A DNA stretch of 64,000 nt from Ceratotherium simum simum (Eukaryota; Chordata; Mammalia; Perissodactyla; Rhinocerotidae), in the NCBI RefSeq assembly GCF_000283155.1, contig NW_004454195.1, positions 1,781,080-1,845,079 of the forward strand, in the 5' to 3' direction. A program made the translations under genes and the position numbers. Under the pieces are notes generated by a model. The model saw only the letters and a list, made by a program, of their open reading frames with translations, made no database searches and was not told where the DNA came from. Of this stretch, positions 11,301-23,300 are shown one piece after another. Position 1 is the first letter of the stretch; every line of letters starts with the position of its first letter.

Positions 11301-14300
11301 TGGCACATGGCATGAGAAAATGTTTGTATATAAAAATGTGAGTTGGGGGCCAGCCCCGTGGCTTGGCAGTTAAGTGCGCGCGCTCTGCTGCTGGTGGCCT
11401 GGGTTCGGATCCCGGGTGCGCACCAAGGCACCGCTTCTCCGGCCATGCTGAGGCCGAGTCCCACATACAGCAACTAGAAGGAAGTGCAGCTATGACATAC
11501 AACTATCTACTGGGGTTTTGGGGGGAAAAAAATAAATAAAATCTAAAAAAAAAGTGAGTTGGGCCAGCCCGGTGGCATAGTGGTTGGGTTTGCACGCTCT
11601 GCTGGGCAGGCCGGGGGTCACAGGTTTGGATCCCGGGCGTGGACTGACACACTGCTTGTCAAGCCATGCTGTGGTGGCGTCCCATATAAACTAGAGGGAG
11701 ATGGGCATGGATGTTAGCCCAGGGCCAATCTTCTTCAACAAAAAGAGGAGGATTGGCAACGGATGTTAGCTCAGGGCTAATCTTCCTCACCAAAAAAAAA
11801 AAAAAAAAAAAGTGAGCCAACCAAGAAAGGAGACGGAATATGAAAGACCATACATATATACAAAAGCCCAGAGAACAGACAATTATTAGTGGATGAGAAC
11901 TGTGTATTTGTGAAAGAGGCTGTTTTCAAGCAATTTGCCCTGACAACGCACGCACATTGCTGACATCATCTACGACACAGGGCAGATACCAGAAGGACAG
12001 CGTATGAATGCGCACCTTCATATAAGCAGGAAAGGAGGTGAAAAGAGCAAGAAGACAGGAAGTGCAGTGTAATGGGGTGGAAACAGCAACACAAAAAGAT
12101 GAAAATTATGTTAAGGGGCTGGAAAGGGGCATATGCTATAGAAGTACTGTGGTTCAAGCATGTTGCTGTATCAGTCCAACATTTTGGTTTTATAATAAAT
12201 GTGTGTTTTAGCAGTTTCATTACACAGGTGGCTACAGACCAATGGTTAAGAGCATTAGCTCTGGAGCCCGGCCTAGGCAAGATCCTTAAAAGAGGCTTCC
12301 CCCTCTGCAAAGTGGAGGTAATAGCGCTGCCCTCATAGGGTTTTGTAAAGATTAAGATAAAATTCAAATTCAGAAGTTAGAATGAGACCTGGTGTATCAT
12401 AGGCAATCAAAACATTTTAACTCTCATCCTTATCAAAGCTGTGACTCTAGAACACAACCATCAAACTGAAAGTTGATTTGCCCTGGGTTTTCTTAAAATT
12501 GCCCAAGTCGAACGGTTTCTATTGTCAAGGTCAATGATGACCCAAAATTACTAAATTTATCAGATACTTTTCAGCCCTTCCCTTACTTGACCTCTCAGCA
12601 TTTCATGACATCTAAACCTTTTCCTGATTTTTCCTTAACTCCCATGTCGACACCTTCTCCTGGTTTTCCTCTGCCTCCACAGTCTCCTTTGCTGGCTCTT
12701 ACTCCGCGATGCCCACCAGGAGTCTTAGGGGCAACTAATCATTCAGACTCGCAAGACGACCAAAGGCCACATTCTGTGTCCTTTCACTCAGAAGCGTAGA
12801 GGTCAGGTTCTCTACAGTTAGGCATTATAATGTAGGGTTACCAGCATGGACTTTGGAGCAGATAACTTGGGTTTAGATCCCACTTACCAGCTATCAGACC
12901 TTAGAAAGTTAAGCTTCAATTTTCTCACGTGTAAAGTGGGGATAATAATAGTACCTACCTCATCGGGTTTTGTGAGGATTAAATGAAATAATCTAGGTAA
13001 AATAAAGTATTAGTGTAGTGTCTGGCTCAAAGTGCTCAATAAATGTTAGTTATTACTGAAAATGCCAAAACTGTGCAAGTGACTCCTGCCCACCTGCTTT
13101 TCTTCTTGCAATCAGAACTTTCACTCTGCTTTACAGGCTTGAGGAAACACTGGATATCCAGGTGCTTTTCTGAAGGTGAATATGATCCTGTCAGATCCCT
13201 GCCTTCCACTCTTTGGTTCAGTTTCTCTCTGAGCATACCCCCGTGTACCTGATTGTACAAATCCCAGCTACCAGATAAACAGCAAAGTCCCCTAATATTA
13301 GTGCTCAAGATGGATGTAGTATAAAGCAGCTCTAGGCGGGGAGAGGGAGAGGGATGTATCTAACGGGTGATGCAAGTCGTGACCAATTTAAAATGACTGC
13401 GTAAAAGGTCTTCTCAGGGCAAACAGCCTAATATGTAAAACTGCCCCAAACCCTGAAGTCATCATTCTTCTTCCTCTCATATCTCACTATCCAATCCATC
13501 AGTAAGTCCTGTCAGCTCTACCTTCAAATATTTCCAGAATCCCAGTCACTTCCCTAGCCCCCATCCACCTACTCAGGATACTTCCACTCTGGTCCAAGCC
13601 ACCATCATTTCTCTGCAGTTGTTACAATTGCCCCCCAACTTATCTCCCTACTTCTGCCCTTACCCACCTAATATCTATTCTCAATATTAGCAACAAGAAT
13701 GCTCCTTTAAGAATACAAGTCAAGGGCCGGCCCTGTGGCTTGGTGGTTAAGTGCGCGCGCTGCGATGCTGGTGGCCCGGGTTCGGATCCCGGGTGCGCAT
13801 CGAGGCANNNNNNNNNNNNNNNNNNNNNNNNNNNNNNNNNNNNNNNNNNNNNNNNNNNNNNNNNNNNNNNNNNNNNNNNNNNNNNNNNNNNNNNNNNNNN
13901 NNNNNNNTGAGGCCGAGTCCCACATACAGCAACTAGAAGGATGTGCAGCTATGACATACAACTATCTACTGGGGCTTTGGGGGGAAAAAATAAAATAAAT
14001 AAAATCTTTAAAAAAAAAAAAAGAATACAAGTCAAATTATGTCACTCTTCTGTTCAAAACCCTCTAATGGTCACCTCCTAACTCGCTCCCTTGGGGTTCC
14101 CCCTCAAATCCCACAAGCACGCAGTGTGGTAAGTCTCAGGGCCTTCACATTTGCTGTTCCCCTGCCTTGAAGGGGCAGGTTAAGTCTTCAGAGAATATTT
14201 AATTAAATTCCTCTTTGCTCTTCTCTAGGGCCTTGAAGGGGAACACTCCTCGCCTTTGACTATCACATTATTTAAAATTGAGCTTTCAAAAAAGAACTCC

Positions 14301-17300
14301 ACAAGAATAAAAACTTGAGGGAAAAAATATTTAAACTCTCCTATCCTAATACTCTCTATCCTTGGTCTCTGCTTTATTTGCTTTTATAGCACTTATCACC
14401 ATCTAACATACGATATATTTTATTTACTTCTTTTGTTTAGTGTTTGATTTACTACACTGAAATATAAGTTCCATGAGTGGGAGGACTTTTGTCAGTCTTG
14501 TTCACTGGTATATCTCCGGTGCCTAGAATGGTGCCTGGCACACAGTAGGCATTCAAACGTTTGTTGAATGAATGAATACATTCAAATCTGAAGGTCAACT
14601 AGGAGCATTCTATAACAATATGCCTAACATTTAGGGCTTCAGCAACTGACAGAACAAACTACAGGGAGCATCTTCTATGTGAAAGGCATTCTATAGGCAC
14701 CTTCCACAAGGCACTGACAAATGCTTATTAAGCATCTACTATGGACTTGCTCCCAAAGAACTATCAGTATGGAGAGAGAAGGTAGATAAATCAACAGATA
14801 TTTTTAACACTATACACTAAGTCCTATAGCAAAAGTTAGCCAAGGTATAGAAGTGGATCAGAGGAAGACAGTAGGGGATGTCAGGGAAGGCTTTTCACGG
14901 ACAGTGGATGCCATCTGAAAAGGACTTGGAAGGATAGGAGTGTAAATGGGGGGCAACTGGGGCAAGGGCAGAGGATCCAAAAAGGAGTAAGATGTTGTCT
15001 AGTCCTCAGGGAGTATACAAACCAGTAGAAGTTATAAGAGAAGGCCAAACATAACATAAGTCAGCAAATGACTGACATGGGAGGTAAAACAAAGCCCTGG
15101 GGAAGAGCAAAGAGGAATTTAATTAAATATTCCTTGAAGATTTAACCAGCTGAGGTAACATTCTACTCTTGTTCATTGGAGTGGTGGTGATGAGAGATGT
15201 GCTATGAAGGAATATAAGCAATCACTGGACCTTTTCCCAAAGGCTGGTAAATGGAAGATTTTATTGAATCATTCTGGAATGCTTGTAAAGGTGGATACTA
15301 TGAAGGCCTCTATCACATTAATCACACTGGCAAGATTTCTGTCATACACAGGTTCTTTGCTGCTTTAAACCTGGAAAAGAGAGGCTGACAGGGAAGGAGC
15401 TTCCTCATCCCCTACAGACTCAGGATTTGGACAACGTCTATTCACACCTCCAGTTCTCCTCTCAAGTGGGAAAGCACAAACTTGTGTAGAATATTTGCAA
15501 TTGATCTACAGTTTGGAATCTAGTACCTGAATACAGTCGTTCCCAGGAAGGGATGATGCCCTGCAGGAATGCAAACATGGTGAGCCAAGGTCAGAGGAAT
15601 AGCTTAGTTGTCACATAAAACCACAAATCAAATAGCAACAAAGAAGTTTAAATAATCTCTGTTCACTGAGGAACAGTATGCCAGAAATTCCTGGAACTCC
15701 TAGGGTGGCTGGGTAAAAATTACACTGCTTTTGTTTAGTGTTCTGTTCTAAATTTTTAAAATACATACATTTAATTTCTATTAAAGCTCTCAGATTATAA
15801 CTTTCTGAGATCTTCACAAACCTCAGGACTTGACTAAAAGGGCTACTCACACAGGTGCTGTAACAGTTCAGCAGCACTTCATTTCAGAGTGTGTACACAG
15901 AGAGAGCTTCCATGGCAGAAGCAATGTGAATTCATCATCATTTCCCTTGACATTGGTCATCCATTCCCCACCGCTAAAATTACTAATTTTCCCAAATATT
16001 TATAGTTACTGAGTTGATGCCAAACCCATTTCCTCTACAACACCAATAACTCGACTTGAATTCATTATTTCACTAATCATATCTTGATTCCTTAAATCCT
16101 ATTTCTGAGCCATTTAAATTGCCATATCACTTCTCTTCATTAGATATTTAATTACAAAAATAAATTCTTATATGAATAAATAAATCAAACAGTACAGAGA
16201 TGCAATTTCCTGCCTACTATCCTTCAGTGCTGTATATCATTCAATATCATTCTCAAGGCTCAAACATGTACACATATATAGGGTTTTTCTCCTTTCCTTT
16301 TATAAAATTATAAAAATGGAACCATATTATACACATTACTTTGCAATGTTCATTTTTCTCTTCCCAGTATATCACATCTATTCCTCCAGCTCAATTCATA
16401 TAGAAGCATGTATTGCTTAACAACGGGGATACATTCTAAGAAATGCCTCATTTGGCAATTTCGTCTTTCTGCAAACATCATAGAGTGTACTCACACAAAC
16501 CTACTACACACCTAGGCTACATAGTATAGGCAGCTCCTTGGCTACAAACCTGTACAGCATCTTACTGTACTGAATATTGTAGGCAATTGTAACACAATGG
16601 TATTTGTGTATCTAAACATAAGAAAGTTACATAAAGTAAAAATATGATATAAAACATAAAAAATGGTACACCTGTATAGGGCACTTACCATGAATGGATC
16701 TTGCAGGACTGGAAGTTGCTCTGGGTGAGTGAGTGAGTGAGTGGGGAGTGAAGGTGAAGGCCTAGAACATAACTGTACACTACTGTAGACTTTAAAAACA
16801 CTGTACACTTAGGCTCCACTAAATTTATAAAAAAAAAATTTTCTTTCTTCAATAATAAATTAACCTTAGCTTACTATAACTTTTTTACTTTATAAATTTT
16901 TTAATTTTTTAAAACTTTTTGACTCTTTTGTAATAACACAGCTTAAAATACAAACACATTGTACAGCTATACAAGGGTATTTTCTTTCTTCATATCCTTA
17001 TTCTTTAAACTTTTTTCTATTTTTAATTTTCTTTTACTTTTTAACTTTTTTTGTTAAAAACTAAGACACAGACACATTAGCCTAGGCCTACACAGGGTTA
17101 GGATCATCAATATTACTGTCTTCCACCTCCATATCTTGTCCCACTGGGAGGTTTTCAGGGGCAGTAATGTGCAGGGAGCTGTCATCTCCTACGATAACAA
17201 TGCCTTCTTCTGGAATACCTCCTGAAGGACCTACCTAAGGCTCTTCTTGAGGAGGTGTCACTCTTTTCAGAAATATGTCCATGGTTGTTTGCTTGGTTCT

Positions 17301-20300
17301 TTTGTTCATCATAGATTTCCTTGTAAGCAGATGATGCACCACGAACATTCCTCTCTGTTAATGAAAACCTTTTGGTGTTGGGGTTCACGTTTTCAAACTT
17401 TTTAACGGGCTTGTTGAGGTCTGCAAAAGGTCCTGTGAGACCCTTCACTGTGAATTTTCTTGGGGGTTCTTCTTTTTTTCCTCCCTCAGTTTCCTTTTCT
17501 CTTGTCTATTCTTCAGGTATGCGTTCCTGTTCCTGTTCCAACAGCTCCTCGTTGGTCAATTCCTCAGGAACCACCTCTAGGAGCTCCTCAATGTCATCCT
17601 CATCCACACTCAGGTTAAAGTTGTTTGCCATCTCAACCACAGCCTTGTTGATTTCTGCAACCTCCTCATCCTTGGCAAATCCTTTGAAGTCTTGGACAAA
17701 CCTCTTGAGTGTTTTCTTCTGGATGCACTAGGCGATAGGAATTTTTCAGATCCGTTATAATCTTAGGGGACCACGATTATATATGTGGTCTGTCATCGAC
17801 TAAAACATCATTATGTGGCACCTGACTGTAGATCTCTTCTAATAGCTGCGTGGTATTCCTTGGTATTAAATATACTAGATTTATTAAACTATTTTCTTGA
17901 TATACGTGTTCTTTTCATGTTTTTTATCATTATAAACAAAGGTGCTTTCATTTGTATAGATTGGCAAAATTAGATAGCTAGGTAAAAGGTATGTACATTT
18001 TTAACAAATCTGCCAGATTACTTTCCAAAAGCAATGAATAAGAGTGCCTCATTCCCTAATTCTTCATCAGTAATGCATATTATTACTCTTAATTTTACAA
18101 TATGATGGGCAAAATCTGATGGTATCTCATGGTTTAAATGAGATAGCCAGACTATGGGCATTACTGAGCATCCTTTCATGTTTATTGGCTGTCTACATTT
18201 CTGTGAACAGCCTGTTTATATCCTTTGTGCCCACTTACCTATGAGACTGTCTCCACAGCTCTTCTTACCACATCAGATTTTAACACCTAGTCAAATAGTG
18301 ACATTCTCTTCCAGATTATTGTTTTTGACTTTCATTCTTTTACCATAAAAAGATGAATTCACATTAGCAAAATGCACAGTGCCTGACACAGAGTAAATGC
18401 TATGTAAACTTTTAAACATAAAAATTTCTAATTTTATGGGCCGGTCCCATAGCTTAGTGGTTAAGTGCGAGCACTCCGCTGCTGGCGGCCTGGGTTCGGA
18501 TCCCGGGCGCACACCGAGGCACCACTTCTCCGGCCATGCTGAGGCCGAGTCCCACATACAGCAACTAGAAGGATGTGCAGCCATGACATACAACTATCTA
18601 CTGGGGCTTTGGGGGAGAAAAAAAAAAAAAAAAATTTCTAATTTTATAAAGTTGTACACATCATCTAACAACATGTTCCTATGTTAGTAAATCATTTTTT
18701 AAGGCATGACTCCTTCACACGGAGCTCCAGTGATTTCTTCTACCAGTGTCCCTATGGCTGGACATTTAGGTTATTTCCCATTTTTGATATCACAAATCAT
18801 GCTACAATCAATATTTTTGTACATAAGTCTTTGAACAAATCTTGCTTTATTATTTTCTTGTGCATTTCTTGTCCCTAGGCAATTTTAATGGCCAATAATG
18901 AATTTGGAAAAATCTGTTAGCATATCACGTTAATAAATTTTAAATAATATTACTGCCCTTCTGTGGTCAATCCAAATCTTCAAAGTTCTTCTAGAAAGTA
19001 TAAGGTCTAATCTTACCTTCCTAACCATTTCTAGCATCTTCAAAGACTCCTCGCCTTTCTCAATCCTGTACGTGCTCCAGGTTCAGTCCTAAATCCTTAA
19101 TGTTTCTCCTTGTCTGTGTTCTTCCTCTTAAGACATCTCATTCACTTACATATCTTCATTTCTCATTTCCATAAGGATGACTCTACACAATTTTACCTAG
19201 CTTATGAACTCCACTCCCTTATTTCTTTGTGTGTTGGATTCCACATAGTATTTCCAGATCCTAGCACAGTGCCTGTCACTTCAGAGTCCCAAGGTATATT
19301 CCTCCACATGTATTATTGTGGGGGAAAAGTTCCATTGGCAAACAACTTAAACATGATAAAGTGAAACATGTTTATTTATTGCAGAACTAGTCAAAAGTTT
19401 TAATATGTAAAAGGAATAGACCGTCTCCACTTATATGAGGTAGGTAGAGTAGTCAAATTCATAGAGACAGACAGGAGAAGGTGGCTGCCAGGGCTGGAGG
19501 AAAAGGGGGATGAGGAGTTACTATTTAATGGGTACAGAGTTCCAGTTCTGCAAGATGAAGAGAGTTGTGGAGATGGATGGTGGTGATGGTTGCACAACAA
19601 TGTGAATGCAATAAATACTACTGAATTGTATACTTTAAAATGGTTAAGATGGTGAATTCTGTTATGTGTATTTTACAACAATTAAAAAAAAGAGGGGTGG
19701 GGCCTGCCCCATGGCTTAGCGGTTAAGTGCGCGTGCTCCGCTGCTGGCAGCCCGGGTTCGGATCCTGGGCGCGCACCGACGCACCACTTGTCCAGCCATG
19801 CTGAGGCAGCGTCCCACATACAGCACCTAGAAGGATGTGCAACTATGACATACAACTATCTACTAGGGCTTTGGGGAGAAAAAGGGGAAAAAAAAAGGAG
19901 GAGGATTGGCAATAGATGTTAGCTCAGGGCCGGTCTTCCTCAGCAAAAAGAGGAAGATTGGCGTGGATGTTAGCTCAGGGCTGATCTTCGAAACCAAAAA
20001 AAAAAAAAAAAAGAGGGGTAAAACCTCAATGTTTCCTGAACTTATTCTTTTTTTCTCAGGGCACATCTAATGGAACGGTTCCTTGGAATCCACTTTTCTC
20101 CTCTCCTAGATGATAAACTCCTAAAGGGCAGGGAACTGTGGTTGGTGTTTCTTTATAATTTCACAGTACTTAATTTGTTGACTGATTTTAAAGTGACCTT
20201 ATAGCAAGAACAGAACATTTGTGTTGAGTGTTAGTTTTTCTGTATCAGTGTTTTATAAAAGAGAGGTTTTGTGGGTATCTATAAACACTGATAAAAACAG

Positions 20301-23300
20301 AGGTTTTAAAAAGAGAACAGGCTAAAATAAAAAGTTCCACTGTAAGATCTCATGCACTAACGCGACATCTGTACCAGGACTGATTGGAAAGTGCCTTCTT
20401 CAACAGATCATTTTTGGAGGACTAGATAGTCACCATCATTTACCAGATTCTATATGGTGAGTCAAAACATCTGTCCAAAAAACAAAACCCCCATTGGAAT
20501 ATTATCAGCCAAATTTTCAAGTGTTATTCTACTTGACTCACTGACTCAAAAACAATCATTAAAAGAATCAGAGGTTAGTGCTCAGGATAGAATTGTCTTT
20601 CTTATACAACCAAGAAGAAAAAGCAGCTGTTTTGGTGAGATGGTTCTATCAGGGTATAAAGTCAGCCAGTAGGGCCACTATGGGAGAGGGTAATGGGGCA
20701 GACTTGAAGTGACAGTACCGGACATCTCACTCGCTTCTTACACTCAGAAACATTATGCTTCCTCTTCTTTGCAAAAGCAATGAAGTAAGAGCACAGGTGG
20801 GTCTGGGAGACCATATACATCCTCACTTCAATTTAGTTTTAGCAATGTTCTCGTGTTTAAAAATCCGGCATCGAAAAATGAGCATTTCTTGCCTTGAAAA
20901 ATCTCTGGTGTTGTATTTAAATAACCAGAGGGACAACTACTTGACATAAAATAATTCTGTCAGTCAAGGTCCAATCAGGCAACAAAAAAGACACTAGTTA
21001 TTGTAACAGAGGGAGGTTAATATAAAGAATTGTGAACCAGAGATTAGGGAAAGACCACCTTCTGTTCCATGCCAAGACATGTGGAAGTCCCATGTGATTT
21101 GAACAACCAACTCAAAGTTCAGTGGAAAGATGTGGTTTATATTTAGAAAGAACAGAGAGTAGCAATTTAACTAGTTTTGACTCAAGACAAAGTAAGTGAT
21201 TAAGAAGATGGTCAAAGTCAAAGTCTCTCAACCTCAGCACTGTTGACATTTGGACTGGACGATTCTTTCTTGTGGGGACAAAGGGGAGGGAACCTGTGCA
21301 CTGTAGGATATTTAGCAGCATCCCTGGCCTCTAACCACCCAGCTCCAGCTGTGATGATCAAAAATGTCTCCAGACATTGCCAAATGTCCCACGGGGAGCA
21401 AAATCACCCTCAACTGAGAACCACTGGTCTAGGTCATGTCACCTTAAAATTTACAGTGAAAGGAAAGGAACCATGTCCACAACTGGATTTACGGATCACT
21501 ATGCATAAACATATACTTTGGCCCTAGCAACTCTGCCCACAAAACATAAACAACCACAAAACATTTTAGATCAAATTAACAAACACACAGCACCTACTAT
21601 GGTGTTGACCTATGCAGTTAATACAGTAGCAACTAGCCACATGTCAGTATTGAGCACTTAAAACATGGCTAGTCTGAACTGAGATGTTTTGTAAATGTAA
21701 AATTCACACTGGATTTCAAACATTAAGTACAAAAAAATTAATACTTTTTGTATTGATTACATGTTAAAATAATATTTTGGATATAATGAGTAATTTAAAA
21801 TATATCACTAAAATTAACCGCACCTATTTCTTTTTACTTTTTAAAAAGTGGCTAATATAAAATTTATAATTACACATGTAGCTTGCATTGTATCTCTACT
21901 GGACAGCTCTGGTCTAGACACAGGTTATGACACTATTCAATCTTACTGCAACTTCTGCCAAACTATACATCTGGTTTAACAGGCTTATCTTTTTGGAAGG
22001 GAAGCTACCACTAATGCCAACTCAGGCATGCATGTAGTCCATGGCAGTTCCAGTAAGTCTGTTCAAGGTATGAGAATTGTAATTAGACACTCAAAGGCAA
22101 ATACAACCAGTGGCAAGATTATCATGAGAAGACACAAGCCTATAGGGTGCTGCAAGCTTAACAATGAAAATGGCTCCAGATTCTTCAAGGAATTCAAACT
22201 TCCTCTTAGACCAATACTTCTTTTTTTGGATAATACATCTTTCAAAAAGTTACTGTTAAGGGGCGGCCTGGTGGCGAAGCGGTTAAGCCTGCGCTCTGCT
22301 GCTGGCAGCTGGGTTTGGATCCCAGCCAGCCACCGACGCACCGCTTGGCAGGCCATGCTGTGGCGGCGTGCCATGTAAAGTGGAGGAAGATGGGCACAGA
22401 TGTTAGCCCAGGGCCAGTCTTCCTCAGCAAAAAGAGGAGGATTGGCCTGGATGTTAGCTCAGGGCTGATCTCCCTCCCCGCAAAAAAACAAAAAAAAAAA
22501 GTTACTATTCAATAGTAGTGTGTCCTTGGATTTTGTAGTATTTGCTATTTGAAAACATTAAATACATTTGTCTAAGTATTATTTCCTCTGTTTTTCACAA
22601 AAGCTCTCAGAGATAATTAGGGAAAGTTATTCACATTTTGAAAATACAGCCCAAATGCTGCATTCCAAGAGGGAGACCTTGCTCCCAAGTCCTACATTCT
22701 TTCTACAAAAGCCGCAGCTGATCCGCCTTTAAACTCCACTTCGAAATTACTTCCAGATTTCCCAATATTCTATCCTAATCAGAAGGAAAACAGGCACGCA
22801 TGCATTAAAACATTTAGAGAAAAACCTGAAAGTTCTTAGGTTGTTAAATGTCTTCCAAATCTGACCTAACCAAGGGCTCTTGTTATTCATGCTTATTTAT
22901 AAAGGCTTCCTACGTAACATGACGTTCTTCTGCAAAGACACTGAAAGCTACAAGTCAGAGCTAGTTTTTTCACGCGCAAAAGGGGCAGCGACTGGCGCTA
23001 CCTAACTCGAGCACCACTCTACCTAGCACTTGGCTTTCCTACCTTACTGCAATCATTTATCTTTTAATCTTCTAGGCTGCAAGGGCGCCTTCAACGCAGA
23101 GGCTGCATCTTACTCTTTTCTCTGGACCACTGCAGGCGCTTGTCTGTTGAAGGATCGAACTCTCCAGTCCTTTCTAGCTCTAGACCCGAGCAATTCTGTC
23201 GCCAGGAATGATAACCGTATTTACATACGTTTAAATGGGATAAGCCATGCACTCGACCCGCACCTAAATGGAGCTCCATTACAGTGGTAATCACAGTTAC

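Larger units (their letters stand above)
13440..14575 (+). repeat. L2 LINE relic interrupted by an ERE
   Basis: Sense L2 3' region with the typical ending 'ggtgcctagaatggtgcctggcacacagtagg' and 'tttgttgaatgaatgaa'. The ERE at 13724-14020 is inserted in it. The 5' limit is approximate. Confidence 0.75.
16160..18260 (-). repeat. Ancient L1 fragment, split by a Tigger element
   Basis: The flanks of the Tigger insertion read as one antisense L1-type sequence. The left part has 'aaaatggaaccatattatacacattactttgcaatgttc' and the right part 'aatagctgcgtggtattcc', continuing 'aaaggtgctttcatttgta' and 'gagcatcctttcatgttt'. Joined across the TA target they form a continuous old LINE. The subfamily is not determined. 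Confidence 0.6.

Noticed and set aside
11966..12367. 133-codon minus-strand open frame
   Set aside because: Overlaps a MIR relic; no recognisable domain, and no nearby promoter or splice signals.
13707..13998. Open frames with long X runs
   Set aside because: Artefacts of translating the 100-N gap within a SINE.
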